A DNA stretch of 64,000 bases from the NCBI RefSeq assembly GCF_015706575.1, contig NW_024037063.1:15872927-15936926 (forward strand). Direction: 5' to 3'. Position numbers and translations under genes: made by a program. The notes under the pieces were generated by a model that did not search any database, was not told the DNA's origin, and was given only the letters and a program-made list of their open reading frames with translations. Source of the DNA: Patiria miniata (Eukaryota > Echinodermata > Asteroidea > Valvatida > Asterinidae). This document shows positions 11,001 to 26,000 of the stretch, piece after piece; within the stretch, counting starts at the first letter, position 1, and every line of letters starts with the position of its first letter.

Positions 11001-14000
11001 CACATCAATAAAAATGATGTCCATCCAGTTAGTTGTTTGTGGTACGTGTGCTATTAAACAAAACAAAAACAAACGTATTAAACAGAAGTTATCTTTAATA
11101 TACAGATGAAACAAAAGACAACTAAAAGCATACCCACAATGACAAAGGAACTGTTTCAGACTCATAATTGCACAAATTGATAGCACAATTTTATTTCAAT
11201 CGCATTATCATAATTTTTTGTACAACTGTATAGGTACAATATGAAATATAGTAGATATGCTTGACAAGTACATGTAGTTCATACAGAAAATGAAAATTGA
11301 CTTACATCATGTCATAATCACCCAGTTGAATAATTCTCTGTGAGTCATCCATGTGAAAAAAGGCCATGGTATCATCCTCCGCGTCAGAATCCATTTGCAG
11401 TATGCCACTCTCCACCTTTTTATCAAGATCAAGAAGAAAACAGAGATTAATAACTACTTTCATACCTTCATCAATATCCAACAGTGTGAATGACAGATAT
11501 GATGGGGGGAAATAGTTGAATGATCATAAATAAGACACTTTAAATGATGGTATTTTGCAAAAACATGAAATTAAAATACGCACTTTATGCATAACTCTTT
11601 CTCATGATCAGGCCAAAACCAAGTTTGAAAAGTAGGAATGTAACAACAAAACTGATTAGTTTATCCTTCTTTTTTCCCTAAAAGTAAAAAATTACTGGTT
11701 CCAAATGTGAGTGTTTAATTCAATTCCACTGAACACTTAACATAAACATGCCAAAACTGATGTGTATCTCACATCATTTTTTTCTTCATTGTTTGGGTAT
11801 ACATATGTTTTCCAAACCACAATACAATCGATCTGTTACATGTATGTTTTACCATTAAAACAAATACCAACCTATCCACCTTGAAGGAAATTTGTTGAAA
11901 TTATTTTCATGAAAAATTATTACCTGGTCAATATTTTCAACAACATCTGAGCCTTTGCCACCTTGCACACCGAAAGCTAGCTTTACTTCTTTTGATACCG
12001 ACTCATTGCCATTTTCATTGAGAGACAAAAAATCACAAAACACACATAGGTTTAAATAGAGGGATAGTGACCTTAACCTCGACCTAGCTGATAGTCAATT
12101 TGTTATCTGAAATCTCTTTTATATTTACCTCAACACTGACCTCCTTGAGACCCCCCACCCCCACCAAGAGCATGCTATAATAAATTTGTCATGACTTGTT
12201 CGAAAGCCAGTTTGGTGGACAATGATTTGTAGAACATACAGAGGTGGTTGCCACAAATAAAAGTGGAATATCAGGACGCTTGTCCCCTGTACTTTGTCTA
12301 AACCTCTCCGAAGATCTGAATGTGGTGTTCGGGAACAGTAACATTGGAGTGATTTACTATCCTCCAGGATCTACCTATGCCAATGAAATGCTTGAGCACA
12401 TTTTCCAAACTGTGGACGATATCCAATCAATTGATGCAACTGCCACAATCATTCTACTAGGAGACTTTAATGATCTCCAAACTACAGTTACACCATTGAG
12501 AGCAATTTACATATGGAACAGGTGATCAATTTTCCTACTCGGCACAATGCAATACTGAATAAGATGTTTACCAACCACCCCACATTTTTTACTGAACCCA
12601 AACGACTACCGGTATCACCAATTGGACGTAGTGACCACTGCTGTATTCTCATCAATCCAATGACTGAATATCCACCGGTGAAGCCTACTTCCACCTACAG
12701 GCGCCCCTACCGAGACTTTTCAGTACGGTCATTCGGGCAATGGGTGACTGGCTGTAATTGGGACAGCATCACTTCAAACCAGTCAGCTGATGCCATGCTC
12801 AGGGATTTTTCATCTACCATCAATGACGCCTATGAGGAACATTTTCTCGAAGTCCGTTCAGTATTGCGATTCAAGGACAAGCCATGGATGACTATACAAA
12901 TTAAACGACTTATCAGAAACTGCCAGGAAGCTTTTACTCGGGGTGATCAGAGGGAATGGTGTATGCTGCGCAACAAAGTGAATCAACTCATAATCAAAGC
13001 CAAAAGAAGTTCTACGCAGACTCTGTGTACAACCTCAGGAACAGTCAGCCAGCTAAATGGCACAAACACATACAGAGGATGTGTCATCTTAAATCCAAAC
13101 CATCTACTATTCCCAGAGCTACATTGAATCCTAGAGGAACAGTTGAAGCTATTAACAATCAATTTGCCGAAATATGCAATCAGCTACCAGCTTTAGCGCT
13201 TGAAAGTCTTCCTGCATACCTGCCAGCAGAAACACCACCTCCAGTAATTTATCAAGGGCAGGTTCTGAAAGCACTTCAAAAACTGAAATCCTCTAAGGCT
13301 GGTCATCCTTCGGACTTACCTATCAGACTGATAAAAGAATTCGCTCCCGAATTTGCCCTTCCACTTACATGTGTATTCAATTCTTGCCTGAGGGAGGGTA
13401 ATTTCCCTGAATTGTGGAAGACTGCCACTATCATACCAGTTCCTAAAACTAAACATGTTTTGTCTTTTGATCAACTGAGGCCCATCTCCTTGACACCGGT
13501 GTTAGCTCCAATTTTTGAATCTTTTATTGCCAAATGCATTATTAATGATATTTCTGTAAAACTTGATCCAAAACAATACGGTAACATTAAGGAAAGCTGT
13601 ACCACTCATTACCTGGTGGATATGTTAAATTCTGTATACGAGGGACTTGACAAACCTAATCAGTATGCTTACCTTGCTGCGATTGACTTCACAAAAGCCT
13701 TTGATCTTGTCAATCATAATATCATTATCAAGAAACTTATCAACCTTGGGGTTAGAAGTTCAATTATTCCAATTGTCTGCAGCTTCCTTTCCAATCGCAC
13801 CCAAAATACCAAACTCGGTAATCACACTTCCTCTGTCAAAACCATTGATTGTGGCGTTCCGCAAGGAACTAAGTTAGGCCCTATATTATTTCTGGTCCTA
13901 GTTAACGATGCTGCCATTGGAAGCCATAGACGTTGGAAATACGTGGACGACCTGACCCTCGGGGATATAGTTAAATATGGTGAAAATGCTCAATTTCAAT

Positions 14001-17000
14001 CCCATCTTGATGAACTTTCAGAATGGTCCAAAGCTAACGATGTTAAGCAAACCTGCTAAATGTCAAGTAATGAAGATCTGTTTCCTACGACGAGTTACAC
14101 CTAACCCCATGTTTACTCTTAATGACATATCCCTAAACAAGGTTAATCACATGAAACTTTTGGGAGTCACGATTCAGAGTGATCTCAAATGGGACATTCA
14201 TGTTGCTGATATTGTCTCTAGAGCCTCTAGAAGATTATTTACCTTGTGTATCTTAAAGAAATATGACGCTCCCTTGGCTGACTTAGTTTCGGTCTTCATA
14301 TGCTACATCAGACCAGTTTTAGAGTATGCCAGCCAAGTCTGGCATACCTCGATAAGTAAACAACTGGCTTATAGAATTGAAAATGTACAAAAACGTGCTT
14401 GTCGCATTATGTTAGGCTCTCATCAGTATCACAGTTACTCCAATGCTTTGGACGTTCTAGGTATTTCTAGCCTTGAAACTAGGAGAGACACCTTACTGTA
14501 TAACTTTGGCACAAAACTATTACATTCCCCCAGATTTAGAAATATGCTCCCCCCTCTTAAATTGAATAACACCACTACCAGAATACTCAGAGACAGTTCC
14601 ACGTCTACGCTAGTTGTACCCAAGTGCAAGACTGATAGATACATGAAGTCTACAATTCCTGTCTTAGCTAAACTTTTGTAATTCTTAATTGTTTACAATG
14701 TAGGTGCAAGTGAGTACTTCTTATTAAGACCATCTTCCCTGAATGATCTGTCTTCAATTTTGAAGTTTTTAAAAAAGTTTATAATTCAGTTTTTTTTAAT
14801 ATTGTGCTGTTTTGTGCTGTATACATGATCCTATACTTTGTTGTAATTTTATGCTTCTACTCCATTTAACTGCTATTTAACAATTTTTAATTCCTGTAAA
14901 GTGTAAACATGGTTATATCAGTGACTCTTTTGTGGCTGCCTACCTCGTGTTTTTATATGAATAAACCAGAATAATAATAACCTGGTGCAGATCTCCATGA
15001 CTGGAAATCTCAAATCTCCCTCGCGACTGCGTTTTGCTTTGTGGAATGTACGCTCTATCAAAGCCAAATCGAAGTCTGCTGCTCTTTGTGACTTTGTTAT
15101 ACATCCCAACTTAGATGTTCTTGCGATTACGGAAACTTGGCTGACGGGAGATGACCGTGACGATCGTATTATTGCTGACCTCAAGCAGCATTTGCCCAAC
15201 TTTGATTTGCATCACGTACCTCGACTAAATGGTCGATCAGGCGGGGTGGCTATCCTGGTACGACTTGGTATTCAAGTTAAACTCAATGAAACACCGAGCT
15301 TCACGTCATATGAGTGCATGGATGTACAGCTTACGACATCCTCAACTTCACTACGTCTGTGTGTCATCTACAGACCCCCGCCCAGTCGGAAGAACAAGTT
15401 CACACCAATGATGTTTTTGAATGAATGGAGCTTTCTGCTTGATGTGGTTGCTATGCATGAATCACGCTTGCTGCTGACAGGTAACTTCAATATTCATGTC
15501 AATCAGAAGGATGACCATTTTGCCATGACTGTCAGGCAGCTACCGGAGACTCATGATCTAGTGTAGCATGTACAGTAGGTATCCCTACCCATGTCAATGG
15601 CCACACCCTTGACTTACTAATTTCTCGCAAGGACAACAGCTTGATCCACTCATTATCTACCTGTGACGACCTTCCATCTGATCACCGATTACCCGTCCAT
15701 CCCCAACTACGAAACAAATCAAATGCCATAAACATACATAGAACAAAAACAACATAGATATGGATAGTGTACGACAGAATATCAACAATTCACCCCTCCT
15801 TTCGGCAGCCAGCCGATGGAGTCAATAATATTGTCAACCAGTACAGGAGCGCACTCCAAGACATTGATGATCATGCTCCCATGGTGGGCCCCTTACTATT
15901 CGCTCTGTATACTGCGTCGCTGGAAGACGTGATATCTTCTCACGATATTCATGCTGCAGTTTATGCAGATGACACCCAACTGTACAGAGTTCTGAAAAAA
16001 AATGGCGCATGTAAACCCCTCCATTTTTGCTAATTTACAACCAAAATTGTCTGCGGATGTTTACACCATCTTCAAGGTAATAGATTGAGCTAGAGAATTC
16101 CGTTTAATTCATTGAGATTGCTTTTGTAAATCCAAAGATATTGTAGCATGGTCAGGTGCCGCAGCGCGACAAACAAATAACTTGGTAGAGAGAGAAGATG
16201 TTTAGGCTTCAAGTAAATAAATTTATTAAGAAAGATTGGATCCGTCTACTTATTTCTACTAATTATTACTAATTACTTCTAATTTTAGGGGCAACTACGA
16301 TTTAAGTTCTTTAATTAAAGTAAGAATAAAGGAATTTGTTGTAGAAATAAATGCAAGGAAAATAATCAATTATGAGTAAATACAAAGGGCGGGCCTCGGT
16401 GATGGTCAGTGTGAGTGGGGTAGCTTATGGTAAAAGCACCATAACTCTACTCCCAACCCAGGGGGATTTAAAAGTTGTCATGCACTACAACTTACGTGGT
16501 CATTACATCAAGGCCTTTCCTTGCCATGCCCAGACAAAACCTGCACAGCCCTCCAAAGACAACCTATCCCTAGCACAGCACCCAGCAGACTGAAGCACAC
16601 ATGGCTAGTTCAAATAAGCCATTTGCGTGTAACCTTTACCCTTTGGGATTTACATTTGAAAAACGTCTGGTACAATGACTTGCTCAGAATGCTTGGCACA
16701 TTTTAACTGTGAATTCTCCAGACCAAAGACACTGTTGCTAATCACATGATTCGGGGCAAGCTCTTGCATAGTTACGTAAGAGACGCTCAGCACCAATACA
16801 TTGTTCACAATGGGTGAGAATGGCACAAAGACACCAGACCATGCCGGAGCTGGGGGTTGCTAGTATAAGGCTTGCCCCGAATCACGTGATATAGTAACAG
16901 TCTCTTTGGTCGGGAGAATGCTAGGTTAAAACGTGCAAAGTCAGCGTTCCAGATTTTATTCAAATTTAAAGGGAATATACATCATTTGCTTTTGCTGTAA

Positions 17001-20000
17001 TTTTCAGAAATGGATGGAATTGGGGGATTGGAAATATAAAGCAAATATAGTTACACTGACTTTTTGGAGGTTTTGGGTTCGAAAATGCTATAAAAACCAA
17101 GAAAAACGATCATTTACCTGTAGTCTGGTTCCCTGACTCCATATAAGAAGAAACAGAGGAGTTTACATACATTGGGGAATTGTAAGGTCAGGGAACCAGT
17201 CTAGCTGGCTCGTACCCGTTTATAGGTTTGTAATCGATTGCAAACAAGTGCAATAGTCAATTGGGGCCAGTATTTGAAAAAAAGCCAGTTGTTTCCAACG
17301 CTGATCGGCCGATCAGCGTTGGAAATTGATACAAAAATACCACTTTTCTTGAAAATGACAGTATACCAGGTGCCATAATTTTACAGGATGCTTTACACTG
17401 TCATTTACCAACGTCCTATTAAGGTATTTCGCAAAAACTTGGTAGTTTTATTTTTCGATGTTTGCAAATGTTGTATATTCCCTTTAACACGCAAATGGCT
17501 TATTCCATGCACATGGGGCTTACAATAGAATTATGCAAATAAGATGCTGCATGCCTGGCTGGACTGATACACACTCAGATCAGGGGGTGTGATGGATGAG
17601 AGGGGCAGGCTAAACCAAAAATAGAAGGTGGGGAGGAAGGTAATGATGAAGGGCTATTTTCATTACACTATGTTTGAATAACGACAAAGCCAAGAAACCC
17701 ATTTTGTGCCACTTTCTGTGAAGCAATTAAAATCAGTATCCGCTCCGTTCACAAGTACCCTCTCACCAGCAAAGAAAGTACAGTTGGGGGTGATTGACTG
17801 ACACCATCTTGCCTGACTGCAATTTTGCCACATTGCGCGGCCGTACGTACCACTGCGTGTGCATAGTACAAATCCCCTGGTGTACGTGCATCACACACAA
17901 GGAATGGTCATGTCAACCAGCTAAATGTCCCGCCCATAGGACGTCGTTGCTAGGTAAAAGGGCACCCTCTTTCGTTGGCGCACGGAGCCCATAGTCCTAG
18001 TCTAAAACCAAATCACTTTACTGTTAGTGATTTTAACATTTTTAAGCAGAGTGTGCAATATTTATTTATATTTAATTGAACTCTTTCATTGAAGTTTTAA
18101 AGAAGTGAACCTGTTTGTACTATTAAATTGTTTCAACATAACAACAAAACCCTACATTGCCGTACTGAATGGAATGTTTGTCTTACACCCATATAGGGAT
18201 AATCTTATCAAAAGAGCTATACTGGCATTGTCTGATCTTTGAAGCACTCGCTTCCTAAAAGTGGCACAGAATGTTTTTTTTTCTTTGCAGTTATTCAAAC
18301 ATATCTCTGGATTTACAAAATCAATCTTAATTAAACAAACAATATTCTCAAGCTAAATCTGTAACCTTGAAGATCGTGTAAACACTTGCAGTAAATTCTG
18401 GTTGTAAAGTGGCAAAATGGCTGGGTTTACATGCACCATTATTTTCAGGACACCCTGTATATTGACTTCAAATTTTTTCAGGGTTGGCTGATTTAAATCA
18501 CGTTGATTTAAATCAATGATTTTTCTATAAAAATCACTGATTAAAATCACCTTTTAGTAAAAATCCATGAAATCTGATGCCTTTTACGTTTCATTGGTTG
18601 AACGTTCAAATTCCCCACGTATGCATGCGCAATACTACCAGTGAATCATTATTTCATAGTCCGATATTCACACTACACCAGCCCAGCTGCGTTTTGCGCG
18701 ACACCGCGCAGTACGTGCGACCATAGAGGTAGAATGCGCAACGCGCATGCAATTGTGGAGGGGCATTCCATATGATAGTCAGAGGGGTGTTTTGTAAAAC
18801 ATGAAGTAAAATTGTTGAACAAAATAGTTGGCAGCGTCTAGTTTTTGACTTGTTTTGATTTTTGGACCGAAAAGATTTGGTTTTTTGACCAAACAGGTAT
18901 TTATGAATGGGAATAAATCCATCCAGACTCACACCGGTTTTAAACAGGATGTTGTAATACCTCCGAAACACACATTTATTCCCTTATTAAAGTCCCAATT
19001 GATAGTCTCATTTCTAACTTTTCTCCATACAAAGTTAGATTTAGATTATACCTTGAAAGGTGCAAGGCCTGATATCATCATATTATGTTCTCCACCTTGT
19101 ATGAAGGACCATCAATCAAACATTCTTTCTACAAGTTTCACAATGATTGATGTTTAAAATGTCGTTTAAATTTTTTTTATGAAATACACATGCCCAGGGA
19201 GAACTGTTTTTGGTATATCATGTACCATAAATAACACATTTTTTATGCACACAACATACATGTATCTCAAAGGCAATCAAGCCCTGCATCGTTAGATTGT
19301 CTTCAGTATTAATGTACCCTGGCACCAATGAGGCTGACTACATGTACATGTATATTGTTTTAAATCACTCATTCAATATCATTTTTTTCAAAGGCATTAT
19401 CAATAATAATTGCAAATTTTTGTCTCTGGAAATTTTTCGAATACTGAATTGAGTTTTGTGGATGATGGGTATTATAGGAACCTGAAAACTCCTTTTTGAT
19501 GGGTGTAAGGGTGTGTGGGAAGATTTAGAAAAATTTTGAGACTATAATATATTAATATAAAGTTTAAAAAAAAATTAAAAATCTTATTTAAATTAAAAAA
19601 ATCTTACTTAAATAAAAAAAATCTGATTTTTTTAAAATTTAAAACAAAATAAAATAAAACAAATTGCCAACCCCGACTTTAATGCTAGTGTGAGAGAATA
19701 CGCAGTTCGTAAGCTACAGGAATGCATGAACGATGTTCATTCTTGTTCTGTTTCCGACAAGCTGTGCCTAAACAGTCGTAAAACAGAGCTCCTACACATG
19801 ACTTCTAGGATCAACTCTCAACCATCTCATGGTTCCTCGGACTCTCCATCACTCGTTGTAGGCCAACAAATAATTCATCCTAATGAGTCGGCAAGGAGTC
19901 TTGACAACCTTCACATGACGGATCATGTCAACAGCATATGTCACTTGTTTTTTGCTGCACTTCGTGGTATTGGCCGAATTAGACAGCACCTTGATGATGA

Positions 20001-23000
20001 GAGCACTGTTAAACTTGTCCACACCTTTGTTGCATCTAGGCTGGATTTCTGCAACTCTCTCCTGCATGGCCTCCCTGAGCCACAAACCCATAAGCTTCAT
20101 TTTTTTTATCGAGTACCGCTATTTGAGTATGAGTACTTTGTTTTATCGAGTACTGTTATTCGAGTACGAGTACTTTGATGATCGAGTACAATTTTGACAT
20201 GTGCGAGTACGAGTACTTTGCTGCTCGAGTCCGAGTACCGTCATATCGAGTACGAGTACTTTGACATTTGAGTACGATTATGAGTACGAGTACTCCAAAA
20301 AAGTACTCGGGTAGTACTTGAGTACGAGTACTACAACACTGACGGACATACAGAATTTAGTTGGTAAGTGTCTCCCGAAACTTTGTTTGGGCGACACAAA
20401 AATTACTTCAAACATACCATTTGGTTGGTTGCCACACTAGCCACTATGTACGTCTCCGTACCAGGATCAGAATTTGGTGCTAATAGTCTGTCATTGGTGT
20501 GTGGTACATACATAAAATGCCAAGGAAATCCGCCAAACCATACATCATGGTGAAGGCTCGTCACTTCCAAGAGAAGAGGAGGTCGATCTGTATTCAAAAC
20601 AGTCCATAAACATGGTGTCAACATTTTCTATATTTACATAAAATACTCTCACTTATGTGACAGAAATATACATCAATAAGGCAAAGTTTATAGTATGGCT
20701 ATTTTACAGCCTATTCTGTGAACAGAACATAAGGCTTTTACAATTTTTAAATTTTTTTATTTTTTTAAGTGTTTATGCTTTGATTGTCCATCTGCATTCA
20801 TGTTAATGCTCAATTTCATACACGAACAAAGTTACATAATTTACTGGCTGTATTGGCATACCCGAGTATGAGTTTTAAATGAGTGATAAGTTCATAATAT
20901 GATAAAGACTAGTCACTTCCACACGTTCTATGTTGAATAATACGATTGTGCAAAGTTTCAATATGAGTAATTGGACTATTTCATTAAAACGCAAATTACA
21001 TACAAATAGCATCGACAATTGTATACAAATATTGAGTGGCTCAGCGTGGAATGGGAGGAATATTATCGCAAGGTAAAATGTGGACTTTTCCATTTCACGA
21101 GGCGAAGCCGAATGAACTGGAAAAGTCCAGATTTTACCGAGCGATAATATTCCTACCATTTCACAATTTAAAGCCACTCAATATTTGTTTTATATAACTG
21201 ACATATAGATCCTTGTCATTTGATACATTTGAACTCTTTTTCAATACGAAACTGGAGGAAAATCTATTTCTCTAGTCCAAACTACCCCTTCACGAAAATG
21301 TTTGAAGCCGCGGCGTGAATGGGAGCAATAACGAATGTCATGTGAGGTGAGTTCCACCAATCAAATGACTAGGATCTGTATGTCAGTTATATAACAAATA
21401 TTAGCCTTGAATAAGCCTTGCATGTAACTTTTGCATAGATAGACTCGTGCACATCACGTTAAAATGTACATGTACGGAGCACAGGTAAATGCGGAGAAAC
21501 AATATCACTGCATCATATACAAATGAGACTTAAAGGTCGGCATGGTGGACATGAACAATGAATGTGAGGTTTGCAGTAACACTGTGTGAATGCTATTGTA
21601 ACGGCCACCTTAATCTAAAATGCATGGATGTTGATCAGAAAATAACAGACAAAGGGACCATATATACGCAATATCAGAAAATAGAAATACTTGAAATTCA
21701 ATTAGCGCTTCTTTGCTTAAAAAATAATTAACCAGTGGAGAGCATGCAAATTAATATGATTCATATATAATATTTAAAAATGGCTAGTTACTGACAGAGC
21801 AAATAATGTGAATTGGGGACCACTACGATGAGACACCATCACAGGCGTAGCCAGGAATTTGGAGCAGGGGGGCCCAAGTGTGACTGGTCTCTACCAACCT
21901 GAATGCGAGCGCGAAGCGCGAAGCCTTTACGGCGTGGGGTCTGGGGCCTGCTTAAGGGCCCCGGGAAATTTTGGATTCTAGATGCTCTGTGGTGCAATCT
22001 GAGGCATTCTTTGGCCACTTTCTTCTGACTCTGAATCAAATTTGCTCGTGTTTACAACTTTAAGGTTAGATTTTAAAGGGGGGTGGTGGTGGGTCATCAA
22101 AGTTGATTTTTTTTTCTTGGCATTTTTTTGTTTTTATTTCTGAGCGGAACTCGTCACCCCTCCCAAGCGTACGGGCCTGTTAATTTTTTTTTGTATTGAT
22201 CGATTTTACTGTGTGCAACACGAGTTAAAATTTGTCTTTGTCTTCAACCATAGTAATTTAAAACCGGTCCTGACGGGCTTGGGACCAATCAGAAGATTTA
22301 AATTGTCACCGACTTCACGAAGTAACACCCAAGTCTACTCCAGTGTTACTTTGTGAAAACGCTCAATGACAAATTGTGGTTACCGTTTCACGAAGTAACA
22401 CCCCAAATGTGCGCCCGCACTTCGGACACTGGCGCGACAAATTTTCGTTTTCACAAAGTAACAACACTGTTACGGAAATTACTCGGTTCTGTAAAATACG
22501 CGCCTAGCGCACACAAGCCCACTCGGGTGTTACTGCGTGGTGTCGTTGACGAAATGTCTGCAGTGTTTATGAATTTATTGTACATGTACTTCATGTAGTC
22601 AGTATGTCTCCGACATCACACCTTATTTACAATCGCTGCAGGTTTGATAGTCCAATACACAATTCCTTCTCAATAATGAATGAATATAGGTAGAATACTT
22701 GATTTTGATGTATTTTTTTGAAATCTTCAGATTTGCATGGGGGAAAGGTTGTTTGACTGACCTGTTGAAAGTTTTGTGTTCAGGAACTCCAAAAAAACAG
22801 ATTGGAAAACCTTGGTTTTATTGGTGTACGTTCTTTCTGCATCACGAAAACATTATTCATTCATGCACATTCCAATGTGATTTGTTTTTGTTTTTCTGAA
22901 AGAATTATTTTTTGACCCAAAATGGGCAAAATAATGAGGAAAAAAAATGTTGTCATAACTTTAATGTGCAATTGGGGCCAATGTGAACAGCCAGATTCAG

Positions 23001-26000
23001 ATTCAGCACTATCGAATTAGTAAAGTTGACCTTATTTCAAGTTGACAACAAAAAGTTAAGACGAACCTCAACTTCTAGACCTGATACAGATTTTGGCCCA
23101 TGGCCTAATGCATAATATTAAAATGGCAAATAGATATGGTAGATCAGAGTTTGGAAATTGGATTGATTATTGTCATGTTGCAACGGCCAATTGTCGTATG
23201 GCACGAACTACATGTTATCAAATAAAAGGAGTTCCAAGATGGCAGCTCGCTATGAACGAATCTTACTCTATCAGTGTCTATGGTTTACGGTGAGTCCGTT
23301 CCAGTTATTTCCCTAAGATATTACATGGTGGCAGCGCTGGGTTTCTAATATACCCGCGGACATTTAGGGCATAGTATTCTAACGTCACTTGACTTTTTGG
23401 ACACGTAACAAGGGCATTTTTACGTCGGAAATTCACCGCACGAGTGACGGTTCAGAACAATGGCACAAACTCCACAACAGGGGGCGCACTCTCGCGCACC
23501 GCTGATCGGTCGCCTCGACAAATATGATGAGGTGGAAGATATCCGTAACTATGTTGAGCGGCTGAACTTGTATTTTCAAGCAAATGACATTGCTCAGGAG
23601 AAAAAGACAGCTGTTCTGTTAAGTGCAGTCGGTCCAACTGTGTATAAAACTGCTAAAAGTCTTGCAGAGCCAACCCCAGTAACTGAGAAAACATACACAG
23701 AACTGTGTGAGTTGTTGATCGCCCACTATGGACCCAAACGCCTGGTTGTGTCAGAGCGTTTTCGCTTCTACAAAAGGGATCAACAGCCATCAGAGACCAT
23801 TGCACAGTATGCCATGACACTTCAAAACTTGGCCAGTACATGTAGATTTGGCCAGTTTCTCGACGACGCATTGCGAGACAGGCTTGTGTGTGGTCTGACC
23901 AGCAACAATATCCAGAAACATCTTCTCACCAAAGATGGTCTCACCTTCAAAGCAGCCGTGGACTTGGCCAAAACCCTTGAAACAGCTGTCAAGGACTTGC
24001 GTGAATTTAAGAACAGCCCTAATGCCGACACAGTATCAGTTCACGCACTACACCGAAACGCCAAGCAACCGTACAAGCAACCGTACAAGCCATCGTTCAA
24101 ACAGCCACCCCCACAGACACGTGCCAAACCTCAACAAGGCGGGAAGAGATGCAGTAGATGCGGCAGAGATCCAAGCCACCAATCCTGTCCAGCAAGTGGA
24201 CAAAAGTGTAACTACTGCCAGAAACTTGGTCACTTCTCGGTAGTGTGTCGCGCTAAACCGAAGAAGTTGCATACAGTACAGCACGATCCAACTGACAGCG
24301 ATGATGGGGACACTGAAACTAATGATTTCTTCGTTGGAACAGTGCATCACACCAGCCATGACATACTAAATGGTGATGTGTGGAGACAACCTATCAAAGT
24401 GCAGGGACAGATGGTGCAGTTCCTGCTAGATACAGGTTCGGAAGTCAACATCCTACCCGCTAACGTGTACAAATCACTGAAACTCAGTGATAAGACATTG
24501 CAGCCAACGACACTTCGCTTGCATGGCTACTTTGGTGGCAAGGCCAAACCTCTTGGACAAAAGAAACTGTCATGTGAAATGAAGAATCGTCAGTACTCGT
24601 TGGTGTTCCAGATTCTTGCCAGTGGTCAGCCTGTCATTGGCAAGACAGCATGTGAAGCACTTGGTCTGATACAGCGGGTGTACACCATGGTGAACCGAGA
24701 CAACGTGTTTGAAGGCACGGGTTGTCTTGAAGGCCCACCGGTTAACATAAAGTTAACCGACTCCGCTACTCCATACTGTGTGACCGCTCCTCGCAGAATC
24801 CCCTTGCCCCTACTTCCCCAGTTGAAGCAAGAACTGGAAAAGATGGAAACCCAAGGTATCGTGAAGCGCATCACTGAGCCGACAGAGTGGTGTGCTCCAA
24901 TCGTGATTGTACCCAAGAAGAACAACCAGATTCGACTCTGTGTAGATCTGCGACAACTGAATAAAGCTGTGCAGAGGGAGCGTTTCACTATCCCCAGCCT
25001 GGAAGAGGTTTTGGGAAAGATTGTTGGTGCACAAGTGTTCTCCTTACTCGATGCAAAGCACGGGTTTTGGCAGATACCCCTTGCTAGTGACAGTCAGAAA
25101 TTGACAACCTTCATAACTCCATTTGGGCGTTTCTGTTTTACGCGACTCCCTTTCGGCATCACATCAGCGCCTGAGTTGTATCAGCGTATTATGTGTGACC
25201 TACTCGTAAATCTGGATGGTGTAGTTGTCTACATGGATGATATTCTCATCACCGGCCGAACACAGGCAGAGCACGATCAACGTGTGCATCGTGTAGTCCA
25301 AATCCTACAGAAAGCTGGCTTGCGGCTAAACAAAGAGAAATCAAAGTTTTCTCAAGAGACGGTTACCTTTCTGGGTCTACAGCTAGACAAGGATGGTATA
25401 CATGCTGATCCTTCGAAGATCACAGCAATCGTTCAGATGCCCCCACCAACATCAAAGGATGAAGTCAAGAGGCTCATGGGCATGGTCAATTGGTTGTCCC
25501 GCTTCATCCCGAACGCAGCATCAGTTGCAGCCCCAATCACTGATCTCCTGAAAGACAACGTTGACTGGATGTGGGGAGCACAACAGAAGATTGCATTCCG
25601 ACACCTCAAGACACTCCTCACCAGATCACCCACATTGGCCTTCTATGACCCCGCTAAACCTACCATGGTCAGCGCAGATGCCAGTAGCTATGGGCTGGGA
25701 GGATGCTTACTACAGCAGCACGAAGATGAGACATGGAAGCCAGTCGCTTACTGTTCCCGTACCCTGACTCCTGCCGAGAGGAAGTATGCCCAAATCGAGA
25801 AAGAGTTGTTGGCCAGCGTATGGGCATGCGAGAGATTTTATGTCTACATCAGAGGACTTCACGTGACCCTACAAACCGACCACAAACCACTGGTGTCTTT
25901 GATCAATTCAAAGGACCTCTGTGACGCACCACTGAGATGCCAGCGCTTACTGATGCGCCTCATGAAATTCCACTGTACAGCTGTCTACTCACCAGGCAAG

